In this document: positions 16,597 to 25,103 of the stretch, piece after piece | Numbering within the stretch: position 1 is the stretch's first letter | Layout of the letters: each line of letters opens with the position of its first letter | Assembly (NCBI GenBank): GCA_031292575.1 | Contig: JARLGX010000001.1 | Span: forward strand, 1-64,000 | Direction: 5' to 3' | Length of the DNA stretch: 64,000 nucleotides | Source: Paludibacter sp. | GTDB taxonomy: Bacteria; Bacteroidota; Bacteroidia; Bacteroidales; Paludibacteraceae | Position numbers and translations under genes: made by a program | The notes under the pieces: model-generated | Told to the model about the DNA's origin: nothing | The model's input: only the letters and a program-made list of their open reading frames with translations | Database searches by the model: none

Positions 16597-18711
16597 ATGA
16601 AAAATCTAATCACACTTATTATCAGCATGGTTTTATTATCAGCAAATCAGTCTAAAGCACAAATTATGTATCCTGTAACGACGAAAGATAATGTAGTTGA
16701 CACATATTTTGGTATTCAGGTAAAGGAACCTTACCGATGGTTGGAAAACGACACTTCGAAAGCTACATCAGCCTGGGTAAAAGCACAAAATAGGGTAACT
16801 TTCGATTATTTAACGAAAATTTCATTCCGGAAAGCGTTAAAGAAAAGATTAACCGAATTGATTAATTATCCTAAATACAGCTCTCCCTTTAAAAAGAACG
16901 GACAATATTTTTTTTATAAAAATGATGGACTTCAGAATCAAAGCGTACTTTACCGCCAAGCTACATTAACTTCCGAACCAGAAGTTTTGCTTGATCCAAA
17001 TACACTTTCAAGCGACGGCACAGTGGCTTTGTCGACCATTGCTTTTTCGAAAGACGGAAAATACCTGGGATATTCAATAGCTCGCAGTGGGTCAGACTGG
17101 AACGAGATTTTTGTCATGGATTTGGCAACCCGCAAGGTCCTGACTGACCATATAAAATGGTCAAAATCGTCGCAAATTGCGTGGCAGGGTGATGGATTCT
17201 ACTACAGTGCATACGATACGCCCGAAGCAGGAACAGAATATTCAAATAAAAATGAATACGAAAAAGTATTCTACCACACTGTTGGCCAGGCACAAAATCA
17301 GGACAAACTAATTTATGAAGACAAACAAAATGCATTGAGGGAATGTTATGGTGGCACAACTGAGGATGAGAAATACCTTTTTATTTCTATAACCGAGACT
17401 ACAACCGGAAATAGCTTGTTGATGAAAGATTTGAGCAATCCAAGTGCGTCATTTGTTGAGTTAGCAACCGGTTTCGACAACGACTATTCGGTGATAGATG
17501 ATATGAGTGGAAAGATTTATGTACAAACAAACTGGAAAGCTCCCAAACAACGGTTGATGGAAGTCGACCCTGCAAATCCCGCTCGTGAAAACTGGAAAGA
17601 AATTATCCCAGAAAGCGAAAATGTATTGGAGAATGCAACCATCATTGATGGAAAAATCATAGCTGTTTATATGAAAGATGCTACAAATCATGCTTATGCC
17701 TTTGATTTGGACGGCAAAAAACTGTACGAAGTACAACTGCCGACATTGGGTTCATTGGGTGGTTTCTCAGGCAATAAAGACGATAACGAAGCATTTTATA
17801 CGTTCACATCCTACACCTTCCCTCCTACTATTTACCGGTTTGATGCAGCAAAAAACACTTCGGAAGTTTTTCGAAAATCAGAAGTTTCATTTAATCCTAT
17901 CGATTATGTGAGTGAACAGATCTTCTATACAAGCAAAGATGGAACAAAAGTGCCAATGTCAATCACCTATAAAAAAGGAATGAAGCGGAATGGCAAAAAT
18001 CCTTTGATGCTTTATGGTTACGGGGGGTTCAATATTAGCCTAAACCCTTCATTTAGTATCGTTCGTGTTCCATTTCTAGAAAACGGTGGAATTTATGTCG
18101 TGGCAAATATACGCGGTGGTGGCGAATATGGTGAAGCCTGGCACATGGCCGGTACAAAAATGCATAAACAGAACGTGTTCGATGATTTTATTGCAGCAGC
18201 CGAATTCCTGATTGCAAACGGTTATACATCAGCTAAAAAACTGGCGATTGACGGTGGTTCAAATGGCGGCTTATTGATTGGAGCCTGCATGACACAACGT
18301 CCGGATTTGTACGCGGTGGCTGTGCCCGAAGTTGGTGTACTCGATATGCTTCGTTACAATCAGTTTACCATTGGCTGGTCGTGGACAAGCGATTACGGTA
18401 ATAGCCAGGAAAGCAAAGAAATGTTCGAATACCTGAAAGGATATTCCCCGTTACACAATATCAAACCCGGCGTAAAATATCCTGCAACATTCATTATGAC
18501 TGGTGATCACGACGACCGAGTAGTGCCTGCACATTCATTCAAGTTTGCAGCAACACTTCAGGCTGATAATGCAAGCAAAAAACCGACTTTAATCCGGATT
18601 GACTCAAAAGCAGGACATGGCGCAGGGAAACCAATTGGAAAAATTATCGATGCACAAACTGATATGTGGTCGTTTGTAATGTATAATTTGGGTATGAAAC
18701 CAAAATTTTAG
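16597..18711 (+). CDS. secreted prolyl oligopeptidase (S9A family)
   Basis: A 704-residue serine peptidase cleaving after proline in short peptides. A signal peptide (about 1-21) predicts periplasmic or outer location. After it come the N-terminal YPVTTKDNVVDTYFGIQVKEPYRWLEN segment, the seven-bladed propeller, then the alpha/beta hydrolase domain. The nucleophile is S555 in GGSNGG; the acid lies in DHDDRVV (residues about 637-643); the base is H674 in AGHGAGK. Spacing matches porcine prolyl oligopeptidase. ATG 16597 is preferred because it gives a clean signal peptide. It starts 38 bases after cca and may be transcribed with it. Confidence 0.94.
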   Translation: MKNLITLIISMVLLSANQSKAQIMYPVTTKDNVVDTYFGIQVKEPYRWLENDTSKATSAWVKAQNRVTFDYLTKISFRKALKKRLTELINYPKYSSPFKKNGQYFFYKNDGLQNQSVLYRQATLTSEPEVLLDPNTLSSDGTVALSTIAFSKDGKYLGYSIARSGSDWNEIFVMDLATRKVLTDHIKWSKSSQIAWQGDGFYYSAYDTPEAGTEYSNKNEYEKVFYHTVGQAQNQDKLIYEDKQNALRECYGGTTEDEKYLFISITETTTGNSLLMKDLSNPSASFVELATGFDNDYSVIDDMSGKIYVQTNWKAPKQRLMEVDPANPARENWKEIIPESENVLENATIIDGKIIAVYMKDATNHAYAFDLDGKKLYEVQLPTLGSLGGFSGNKDDNEAFYTFTSYTFPPTIYRFDAAKNTSEVFRKSEVSFNPIDYVSEQIFYTSKDGTKVPMSITYKKGMKRNGKNPLMLYGYGGFNISLNPSFSIVRVPFLENGGIYVVANIRGGGEYGEAWHMAGTKMHKQNVFDDFIAAAEFLIANGYTSAKKLAIDGGSNGGLLIGACMTQRPDLYAVAVPEVGVLDMLRYNQFTIGWSWTSDYGNSQESKEMFEYLKGYSPLHNIKPGVKYPATFIMTGDHDDRVVPAHSFKFAATLQADNASKKPTLIRIDSKAGHGAGKPIGKIIDAQTDMWSFVMYNLGMKPKF

Positions 18712-18819
18712 CTGATAGTTAGAAGTTCTTAGTTGACAGTATTTCAAACATATATCAAATACTTGCAGTAAAAAACACGCAATTTATTTATTCTATTTCC
18801 GAATTTTTCATCGAAAAAA

Positions 18820-18850
18820 TTTGTCAAATGGGCTAAAAAAGCTATCTTTG
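18820..18850 (+). promoter_or_regulatory. promoter of tRNA-Met
   Basis: TTTG (18820-18823), 19 bases, then TATCTTTG (18843-18850), 17 bases upstream of the tRNA. The 14-base block starting at the -7 element equals that at tRNA-Ala. Confidence 0.78.
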
Positions 18851-18867
18851 CACCGCTTTAAAAAAAT

Positions 18868-18941
18868 GGCGAGATAGCTCAGTTGGTTAGAGCGCATGAT
18901 TCATAATCATGAGGTCGCGAGTTCAATTCTCGCTCTCGCTA
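18868..18941 (+). tRNA. tRNA-Met (anticodon CAT)
   Basis: A complete cloverleaf: acceptor GGCGAGA/TCTCGCT, D arm GCTC/GAGC, anticodon arm CATGA-TTCATAA-TCATG, T arm GCGAG-TTCAATT-CTCGC, discriminator A. It resembles elongator tRNA-Met; a lysidine-modified tRNA-Ile2 with the same anticodon cannot be fully excluded. The first acceptor pair is G1:U72. CCA is not encoded. Confidence 0.9.
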
Positions 18942-18984
18942 CAAAAAGAAAGGAAGTTCAGAAATGAGCTTCCTTTCTTTTTGT
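18941..18984. terminator. rho-independent terminator after tRNA-Met
   Basis: A 16-base stem (18941-18956 with 18969-18984) ending in a T-rich run, directly after the tRNA. Confidence 0.9.
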
Positions 18985-18998
18985 AAAGTTATTTCAAT

Positions 18999-19034
18999 AT
19001 TCATTTAAATAATCCAATAATTATTTAAATGAAT
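18999..19034. promoter_or_regulatory. perfect 15-base inverted repeat, putative operator
   Basis: ATTCATTTAAATAAT (18999-19013), six bases, then its exact complement (19020-19034). It covers the -33 region of the outer-membrane barrel promoter and contains TTTAAATGAAT in both orientations. The same 11 bases occur in the putative TetR operator at 24482. Confidence 0.5.
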
Positions 19035-19047
19035 GAAATAAATATTT

Positions 19048-19055
19048 TATCTTTG
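19048..19055 (+). promoter_or_regulatory. -7 promoter element of the barrel gene
   Basis: TATCTTTG, 24 bases upstream of the first ATG. No TTTG is visible at the usual spacing; the inverted repeat occupies that space. Confidence 0.55.
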
Positions 19056-19079
19056 CTCATAATTATTAACTAAATAAAA

Positions 19080-19688
19080 ATGCGTATGAAAAAATTAGTT
19101 TTGTGTTTAATTATTATTGCATTTGCATTAAACACGAATGCACAAGAAAAAGGAAAAGTCAGAGTTGGACTTGATGCAGGGCTTGCATTTCCTAATGCTG
19201 GAGTTGGGATTGGTGGTGACTTGGACATTCGGTACAACATTATGGACAATCTGAATGTAGGTGTTAATTTTGGTCTTGCAGCTTTGGTTAAGGATATTGT
19301 ATCAACCAATGGATCATCTAATTATTCTGCTACTGCAAGTGCTATAACGCACAGCTTGGTTACAGGAGATTACTATTTCAATAAACCCGAAAGCAGTTTT
19401 GCTCCATTCCTTGGAGGCGGTTTTGGTACTTTCTCTATTGGAAATATGCAGGTAACTTCATCTAGTGAATCTACATCTGTACCTTCAAGCTTAACGATTG
19501 ATCATAAATTTGGAGGTCTGTTTCGTGGAGGGTTTGAAGCTGGACGTTTTAGAATGGCTTTGGAATATTATCTTATTCCAAGATCAACATTAGTCAATCT
19601 AAACAATGCAGTTGTTGGCACATCAGGAAATAGTTATTTAAATCTGTCAATTGGATTCTACCTTTGGGGTGGAAAATGGAAAAAATAA
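19080..19688 (+). CDS. outer membrane beta-barrel protein
   Basis: A 202-residue protein with a signal peptide (about 1-22, cleavage after NTNA-Q) and alternating beta strands typical of small OmpA-like or PorT-like barrels: VRVGLDAGLAFPNAGVGIGGDLDIRYNIMDNLNVGVNFGLAAL, then APFLGGGFGTFSIGN, and a terminal strand LNLSIGFYLWGGKWKK. A second ATG at 19086 is equally possible. Function unknown. The gene stands alone, with an inverted repeat over its promoter and a hairpin downstream, so it is probably specifically regulated. Confidence 0.82.
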   Translation: MRMKKLVLCLIIIAFALNTNAQEKGKVRVGLDAGLAFPNAGVGIGGDLDIRYNIMDNLNVGVNFGLAALVKDIVSTNGSSNYSATASAITHSLVTGDYYFNKPESSFAPFLGGGFGTFSIGNMQVTSSSESTSVPSSLTIDHKFGGLFRGGFEAGRFRMALEYYLIPRSTLVNLNNAVVGTSGNSYLNLSIGFYLWGGKWKK

Positions 19689-19710
19689 TACAGGATCAAT
19701 ATAAAAAAAT

Positions 19711-19750
19711 CAAACAAAAAGAACGGATTTGCTAAAATGACAAGTTCGTT
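19711..19750. terminator. probable terminator after the barrel gene
   Basis: ACAAAAAGAAC and GTTCGTTTTTTTTTGT form an A/T-rich stem with a long loop and a run of nine T on the plus strand. Confidence 0.55.
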
Positions 19751-19771
19751 TTTTTTTGTTACCAACCAATA

Positions 19772-19802
19772 TTGGAAATGCGAAATGAAATGAGTATTTT
19801 TG
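19772..19802 (+). promoter_or_regulatory. promoter of yaaA
   Basis: TTG (19772-19774), 20 bases, then TATTTTTG (19795-19802), 24 bases upstream of the yaaA ATG. Confidence 0.65.
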
Positions 19803-19826
19803 GGAATTAATAACTCAATTAAAGTA

Positions 19827-20594
19827 ATGCTTCTACTGCTTTCTCCCGCCAAAATACAAAACTTCGAATCACAAACAGTAGTGAGTGATTATACACAGCC
19901 TCAGTTTATAGATGCTGCCGAGATCCTTATCGACAAAATTCGTCAATTATCCCATTCTGAATTGGCTAAACTGCTTGACATAAACTCAAATTTGGCACAA
20001 CTCAATGTTGACAGGCATTTCAACTGGCAAAAACCGTTTACGCCCAAAAATGCCAAACAAGCTGTTTTTGTATTTAACGGTGAAGTGTTTCATGGATTGG
20101 ATGCCAAAACATTGTTACCCGGGAATCTTACATATCTTCAATCGCATTTGCGCATTTTATCAGGACTTTACGGAGTTCTTCGCCCTTTCGATTTAATACA
20201 ACCTTACCGACTTGATGTTAGTACGCGATTGAAAACCGATGCCGGCAACAATTTGTATGCTTTTTGGGGAAATAAAATAACAGAAGCGTTAAACGAAGCC
20301 ATAAAAGCATCAGGTGGCTCACAAGTATTGCTAAATCTGACTTCGGGCGAGTATATGAAATCAATCAACCGCAAACTTTTACAAGCTAACGTGATTGATT
20401 TTGATTTTCTGGAATATAAAGACGATGTGTACAAACCAATAGTGGTTTATATAAAAAAAGCCCGAGGCATGATGGTAAGATATGTTATTGAAAATCAAAT
20501 TGAGGATGTAGAAGATTTGAAAGGGTTCAGTGCTGAAGGATATTGGTTCAGCCCGAAATTATCGACCGAAAATAAGTTAGTGTTTACAAGATGA
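19827..20594 (+). CDS. yaaA: peroxide stress protein YaaA
   Basis: A 255-residue YaaA (DUF328/UPF0246) protein. In E. coli this DNA-binding protein limits intracellular iron and DNA damage under peroxide stress. Family marks are the opening LLLLSPAKIQNFES, AVFVFNGEVFHGLDAKTL, LRILSGLYGVLRPFDLIQPYRLDVSTRL, NLTSGEYMKSI and the ending GYWFSPKLSTENKLVFTR. ATG 19827 fits the conserved N-terminus; an upstream TTG overlaps the promoter. Convergent with rsmE. Confidence 0.94.
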   Translation: MLLLLSPAKIQNFESQTVVSDYTQPQFIDAAEILIDKIRQLSHSELAKLLDINSNLAQLNVDRHFNWQKPFTPKNAKQAVFVFNGEVFHGLDAKTLLPGNLTYLQSHLRILSGLYGVLRPFDLIQPYRLDVSTRLKTDAGNNLYAFWGNKITEALNEAIKASGGSQVLLNLTSGEYMKSINRKLLQANVIDFDFLEYKDDVYKPIVVYIKKARGMMVRYVIENQIEDVEDLKGFSAEGYWFSPKLSTENKLVFTR

Positions 20595-20670
20595 TAGATA
20601 TTTGCCCTTGACATTATTAGCTTCTCGATATTAACTTCCTTCTCTGTCGCGATGTTAATTGACAATAACC

Positions 20671-21372
20671 TTAAAACTGATTCAAAATGGCTACAGTATG
20701 ACAAGCGACTACACCTGCGGTTTCAGTGCGCAAACGACTGTTTCCCAACGAAACTGGAATAAACCCAAGTGAGGTTGCTTTCTGAACTTCGTCTTTACTG
20801 AAATCGCCTTCTGGACCAACTAAAATCAATACATCCGATGCTTTTTGAATTTCCTTTTGAAGGAGTTTTTTATCATTTTCGTAGCAATGGGCAATGTATT
20901 TCTGCGAAGCCTTATGTTTCTTCATTAATTCGTCAAATGTACAAAGTGGATTTAATGTTGGAAAATAGGCTTTTAGAGATTGTTTGGCAGCTGAAACAAT
21001 AATTTTCTCCAAACGTTCTTCTTTTATAATTTTACGTTCGGAAAATTGACATAAAATTGGAGTAATTTCGTCAATACCAATTTCTGTAGCTTTTTCAATA
21101 AACCATTCCAACCGTTCTACATTTTTGGTGGGAGCGATGGCAATATGAAGCTTATAATCTCGCTTCCCGAATTCCAATATTGTTTCAGTAATTTTAAATG
21201 TACAATGTTTAGGATGCGGATTGGTGATGCTGGCTGTGTAAAATCCTCCTACTCCATCCACAACTGTAATTGTATCACCGACTTGCATGCGCAAAACTTT
21301 TACAGCATGTTGCGATTCTTCCTCGGGAAGAACTGTACCTGAAGCAAGATTTGGAACGTAGAATAAAGCCAT
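20671..21372 (-). CDS. rsmE: 16S rRNA (uracil-1498-N3)-methyltransferase
   Basis: RsmE (233 residues), a SPOUT-fold enzyme that methylates U1498 of 16S rRNA with SAM. The N-terminal PUA-like domain (about 1-70, with EEESQHAVKVLRMQVGDTITVVDG) precedes the knotted domain, which shows ERLEWFIEKATEIGIDEITPILCQFSERKI, LVGPEGDFSKDEV and the C-terminal SLGNSRLRTETAGVVACHTVAIL. Third gene of the ffh-folD-rsmE minus-strand set, 29 bases after folD. Confidence 0.95.
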   Translation of the reverse strand: MALFYVPNLASGTVLPEEESQHAVKVLRMQVGDTITVVDGVGGFYTASITNPHPKHCTFKITETILEFGKRDYKLHIAIAPTKNVERLEWFIEKATEIGIDEITPILCQFSERKIIKEERLEKIIVSAAKQSLKAYFPTLNPLCTFDELMKKHKASQKYIAHCYENDKKLLQKEIQKASDVLILVGPEGDFSKDEVQKATSLGFIPVSLGNSRLRTETAGVVACHTVAILNQF

Positions 21373-21401
21373 AATATCATTGATCAGTTATCAGCCAACA
21401 G

Positions 21402-22286
21402 TTAATAGATTTCTCCTTTTGCAGCTAACAAGGTATTCTTAAGCAACGAAACGATAGTCATTGGACCTACACCACCAGGAACCGGCGTAATGAATGAACA
21501 TTTTGGCGCAACTTCATCAAACTTCACATCGCCACTCAAACGAAAACCACTTTTGGTTTTATCAGAAGGAACACGCGTTGTTCCCACATCAATAACTGCA
21601 GCACCATTTTTCACCATGTCGCCAGTAAGAAATTCAGGCTGCCCCAAAGCAGCTATGATTATATCAGCCTGCAGACAGATTTCTTTCAGATTTTTAGTGC
21701 GACTATGGCAAACAGTAACCGTTGCATCACCCGGATACCCTTTTTGCATCATTAGAGAAGCAACCGGTTTTCCGACGATATTACTACGTCCTATTACCAC
21801 GCAGTTTTTACCTGCTGTTGGAATTTCGTATCGCTTGATTAGCTCTATGATACCCGAAGGTGTTGCGCAAATATAGCAGGGCAAACCGATAGACAAACGA
21901 CCCACATTCACCGGATGAAAACCGTCCACATCTTTACGATAGTCGATTGCCTCAATCACTTTTTGTTCTGAAATATGTTTTGGTAATGGCAATTGAACAA
22001 TAAAACCATCCAACCCTTTATCTTTATTCAATTCATCTATTTTCGCAAGCAGTTCAGCTTCGGATACATCAGCCTCGAAAGTGATCTTTGTTGATTTAAA
22101 GCCAACTTGTTCGCATGATTTTACTTTGTGCGCCACATAGGTTTCGCTACCACCATCGTGACCAACAATAATTACAGCCAAATGCGGAGCTCTTTTACCA
22201 GAGGCAACGATTTGTTTGACTTCTTCTGCAATTTCTGCTTTTACTTGTTCCGAAATGGCTTTGCCATCAATCAGTTTATAGGACAT
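21402..22286 (-). CDS. folD: bifunctional methylenetetrahydrofolate dehydrogenase/cyclohydrolase
   Basis: FolD (294 residues) interconverts 5,10-methylene-, methenyl- and 10-formyl-tetrahydrofolate using NADP. The catalytic pair is Y50 and K54 in [16 protein letters not shown]. Other signatures are [13 protein letters not shown], the Rossmann stretch [18 protein letters not shown] and the C-terminal [15 protein letters not shown]. It is between ffh (40 bases upstream) and rsmE. It provides one-carbon units that also connect to the glycine decarboxylase encoded at 41.5 kb. Confidence 0.97.
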   Translation of the reverse strand: MSYKLIDGKAISEQVKAEIAEEVKQIVASGKRAPHLAVIIVGHDGGSETYVAHKVKSCEQVGFKSTKITFEADVSEAELLAKIDELNKDKGLDGFIVQLPLPKHISEQKVIEAIDYRKDVDGFHPVNVGRLSIGLPCYICATPSGIIELIKRYEIPTAGKNCVVIGRSNIVGKPVASLMMQKGYPGDATVTVCHSRTKNLKEICLQADIIIAALGQPEFLTGDMVKNGAAVIDVGTTRVPSDKTKSGFRLSGDVKFDEVAPKCSFITPVPGGVGPMTIVSLLKNTLLAAKGEIY

Positions 22287-22326
22287 TTGGTTGATTAATT
22301 AATTGGTTAATTGGCACGTTATCAAA

Positions 22327-23646
22327 TTATCTATGCTTACCCATTTTCAGTTTTCCCTGACTCATGGTAGCCATTTTCATCATTTTGCTGGTTTGTTCAA
22401 ACTGTTTGAGCAAACGATTTACATCAACTATCGTTGTTCCGCTACCTTTAGCAATGCGTTGTTTGCGACTTCCATTCAACAAACTTGGGTTTTCACGTTC
22501 GTGAGGAGTCATTGAATGAATAATTGCTTCAATTCCTTTAAACGCATTATCGTCAATATCAATATCTTTCAATGCTTTTCCCATACCTGGAATCATGGCA
22601 GCCAAATCTTTGATATTACCCATCTTCTTAATTTGTTGAATTTGGGAAATAAAATCGTTGAAATCAAATTGATTTTTTGCAATACGTTTTTGCAGGCGGC
22701 GTGCATCTTCTTCGTCATATTGTTCCTGAGCACGTTCCACCAACGAAACAATATCACCCATTCCCAAAATGCGGTCGGCCATACGTTCAGGATAGAACAC
22801 ATCAAGCGCATCCATTTTTTCGCCTGTACCTACAAATTTAATTGGCTTATTTACAACCGAGCGAATGGACAAAGCAGCACCTCCACGGGTATCACCATCA
22901 AGTTTAGTCAAAATTACACCGTCGAAGTTAAGACGATCATTGAATTCTTTGGCAGTGTTTACAGCATCTTGCCCGGTCATGGCATCCACCACGAAAAGAA
23001 TTTCCTGAGGATTGATGGCTTTTTTGATGGCGGCAATTTCGTTCATCATCGCTTCATCCACGGCCAACCGACCTGCAGTATCCACAATAACTACATCGTT
23101 TCCATGAAGTTTGGCATATTTGATAGCCGCTTCGGCAATTGCCACAGGGCTTTTACTTTCTAAATCACTATAAACAGGAACTCCAAGTTGTTCTCCAAGC
23201 ACTTTTAATTGCTCGATAGCCGCCGGACGATACACATCGCAAGCAACTAAAAGCGGGTTCTTGCTTCGCTTAGTTTTCAGCAAGTTAGCCAGTTTACCGG
23301 AAAAAGTAGTTTTACCCGAACCTTGCAACCCTGACATTAAAATTACAGTTGGTGAGCCTTTCAGGTTAATATCAACGCTTGCACCTCCCATCAGTTCAGC
23401 AAGTTCATCATGAACTATTTTAACCATCAATTGATTAGGTTTCAGCGAAGTGAGCACATTTTGACCAATGGCTTTATCTTTTACCGTGTCGGTAAATGTT
23501 TTGGCTATTTTAAAATTTACGTCGGCATCCAACAAAGCTTTACGTACATCTTTAAGCGTTTCGGCTACATTTATTTCGGTAATTTTACCTTCCCCTTTCA
23601 GGATTTTAAACGACCGTTCCAGTCTTTCACTAAGAGATTCAAACAT
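22327..23646 (-). CDS. ffh: signal recognition particle protein
   Basis: Ffh/SRP54 (439 residues), the GTPase that with 4.5S RNA brings nascent membrane proteins to FtsY. The N domain is followed by the G domain with GLQGSGKTTFSGKLA, DVYRPAAIEQL, DTAGR and TKLDGDTRGGAALS. The M domain contains the methionine-rich stretches and the RNA-binding SLLNGSRKQRIAKGSGTTIVDVNRLLKQF. It starts the operon with folD and rsmE from a well-formed promoter. No SRP RNA gene was recognised in the window. Confidence 0.97.
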   Translation of the reverse strand: MFESLSERLERSFKILKGEGKITEINVAETLKDVRKALLDADVNFKIAKTFTDTVKDKAIGQNVLTSLKPNQLMVKIVHDELAELMGGASVDINLKGSPTVILMSGLQGSGKTTFSGKLANLLKTKRSKNPLLVACDVYRPAAIEQLKVLGEQLGVPVYSDLESKSPVAIAEAAIKYAKLHGNDVVIVDTAGRLAVDEAMMNEIAAIKKAINPQEILFVVDAMTGQDAVNTAKEFNDRLNFDGVILTKLDGDTRGGAALSIRSVVNKPIKFVGTGEKMDALDVFYPERMADRILGMGDIVSLVERAQEQYDEEDARRLQKRIAKNQFDFNDFISQIQQIKKMGNIKDLAAMIPGMGKALKDIDIDDNAFKGIEAIIHSMTPHERENPSLLNGSRKQRIAKGSGTTIVDVNRLLKQFEQTSKMMKMATMSQGKLKMGKHR

Positions 23647-23678
23647 AACTTCTTAATTATTTATTTTTTTCGAGAGCA

Positions 23679-23709
23679 CAAAGGTACAAAAAAGCAAGTT
23701 ATTATCAAA
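23679..23709 (-). promoter_or_regulatory. promoter of ffh-folD-rsmE
   Basis: On the minus strand TTTG (23709-23706), 19 bases, then TACCTTTG (23686-23679), 32 bases upstream of the ffh start. Confidence 0.78.
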
Positions 23710-23739
23710 CCCAAACAAGATAGCAAATGGAGTTAACGG

Positions 23740-24318
23740 CTAAATTATCTCTGTTTTTACAAATTCAATTAAATCAGGAAAAAACAAATGAAACTTTTTT
23801 TCAAGTTCTTCATGGTTTTGCGTCAAATAAGCAACAGTCAAATCGGGTTGGATAGCAGAAATTTTGTATGTCGACATGATTTCGAGCGAAGCTTTCAATC
23901 CACTGAGTGTTGCGTATTTATTTAAGCGATTGGTAGTTATAAAATGAAAGATGAAACCTTTAACCCGGCTTGGTAAATATTTGTAATGTAGCAAGGTGGA
24001 AAAATAAAACCAAAAAGCAAACACTTTCAATGACTTTCTGGAATAGACAGAGAAAGTGCATGCCAGAAAGTAATCAAAATACATGTCGGCAATAATCCCC
24101 GAATATCTTCCGAATGTAGGTCGGAGTTGAGAAATTGTATCTCTGACAACTTGGTGCGAATCAGTGAAACTGTCAATTTTACGATGTAGAAGAATTCCCT
24201 TTTTTATATTATCGGGATAAATCTCAAACTTACTTCCCTTAACAAAATCACCAATAAAATTCCCTATTTGGATTTGAGAATTTTTTCCGGAAAGAAAAAT
24301 ATGTGCTAAATAATTCAA
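23740..24318 (-). CDS. acyl carrier protein phosphodiesterase (AcpH-like)
   Basis: A 192-residue AcpH (DUF479) family protein. In E. coli AcpH removes the phosphopantetheine group from acyl carrier protein. The family opens MNYLAHIFLSG and has the metal-site motif GNFIGDFVKG and LHRKIDSFTDSH, followed by RYSGIIADMYFDYFLA. All are present and the length is right. A CAAAAGTA element at 24356-24363 (TACTTTTG on the minus strand) may be its promoter. It is separate from the ffh operon downstream. Confidence 0.88.
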   Translation of the reverse strand: MNYLAHIFLSGKNSQIQIGNFIGDFVKGSKFEIYPDNIKKGILLHRKIDSFTDSHQVVRDTISQLRPTFGRYSGIIADMYFDYFLACTFSVYSRKSLKVFAFWFYFSTLLHYKYLPSRVKGFIFHFITTNRLNKYATLSGLKASLEIMSTYKISAIQPDLTVAYLTQNHEELEKKFHLFFPDLIEFVKTEII

Positions 24319-24460
24319 CGTGTGGCTATTCTAATGTATGTATTCCATTTTCAAACAAAAGTAACAAAAAAATATTCAGTCATAATCACTAAGGTTGATT
24401 TAATTCTGAAATTAACCATTAAATCAAAGCAAATCATATCATTTTTATCAATTTATATAC

Positions 24461-24480
24461 AATTATTAACTAAATAAAAA
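24461..24480. repeat. 20-base sequence shared with the barrel leader
   Basis: AATTATTAACTAAATAAAAA here is identical to 19061-19080, which ends at the first base of the barrel start codon. Here it lies directly upstream of the putative TetR operator. Confidence 0.6.
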
Positions 24481-24481
24481 G

Positions 24482-24501
24482 TTTAAATGAATAATCATTC
24501 A
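24482..24501. promoter_or_regulatory. putative TetR operator at tetR
   Basis: TTTAAATGAATAATCATTCA contains TGAAT-N4-ATTCA. It matches 17 of 20 bases with 25104-25123 in front of the nitroreductase and ends just two bases before the tetR -7 element, a typical autoregulatory place. Confidence 0.6.
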
Positions 24502-24503
24502 GT

Positions 24504-24511
24504 TATCTTTG
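24504..24511 (+). promoter_or_regulatory. -7 promoter element of the TetR gene
   Basis: TATCTTTG ends four bases before the ATG at 24516. The expected start of transcription would fall on or next to the start codon, implying a leaderless mRNA. Confidence 0.55.
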
Positions 24512-24515
24512 CCGC

Positions 24516-25088
24516 ATGAGAATAAAAGATGATGATAAAGTAATAAGAATTTACAAGGCGGCCATGCGAGTTGTTAATCGCGAAGGCTTTCAGGGAAGTT
24601 CAATGTCGAAAATTGCAATTGAAGCGAATGTTTCGGCTGCAACAATTTACCTGTATTTCGCGAACAAAGATGATATGATTAAAAAATTGTTTATTCAACT
24701 AAAATCTAAAATGGGAAATTCATTTTTACACTCCGAATCTGAATTATCACCATCAAAAGGCACTTTCCGATCTATTTGGCTCAATCACTATCAATACATT
24801 ATAGAGAATATGGAAGAATATAACTTTCTTGAAAATTTTTCGAATTGTCCGTTGATTGAAAATATTGAAAATGAATATAAACTGGATTATTGCCCTGCAT
24901 TCGAAGCACTTTTTGAAAAAGCAAAATTGGTAAAACTATTACAGCCATTACATAACGACACGATTTATAGCTTGCTTTTTGCGCCTATAAGCTCAATAGT
25001 AAAAAAAACAAAATCAAAAGGGACAACATTATCAACGAATGAATTAGTTCATATTTTTGAAGCTTCGTGGAGAGCAGTGAGCCAATAG
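24516..25088 (+). CDS. TetR/AcrR family transcriptional regulator
   Basis: A 190-residue regulator. The helix-turn-helix (residues about 6-55) reads VIRIYKAAMRVVNREGFQGSSMSKIAIEANVSAATIYLYFANKDDMIKKLF, the standard TetR pattern. The C-terminal ligand domain is not diagnostic. ATG 24516 is needed to include the first helix. It is followed 89 bases later by a nitroreductase with a near-identical operator-like site, so it probably represses both itself and that gene. Ligand unknown. Confidence 0.93.
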   Translation: MRIKDDDKVIRIYKAAMRVVNREGFQGSSMSKIAIEANVSAATIYLYFANKDDMIKKLFIQLKSKMGNSFLHSESELSPSKGTFRSIWLNHYQYIIENMEEYNFLENFSNCPLIENIENEYKLDYCPAFEALFEKAKLVKLLQPLHNDTIYSLLFAPISSIVKKTKSKGTTLSTNELVHIFEASWRAVSQ

Positions 25089-25103
25089 ATAAAATATTTT
25101 TTG

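Noticed and set aside
22516-23163. 215-codon plus-strand frame opposite ffh
   Set aside because: Shadow of the well-conserved ffh gene; translation is rich in Phe, Ile and Asn with no recognisable domain.
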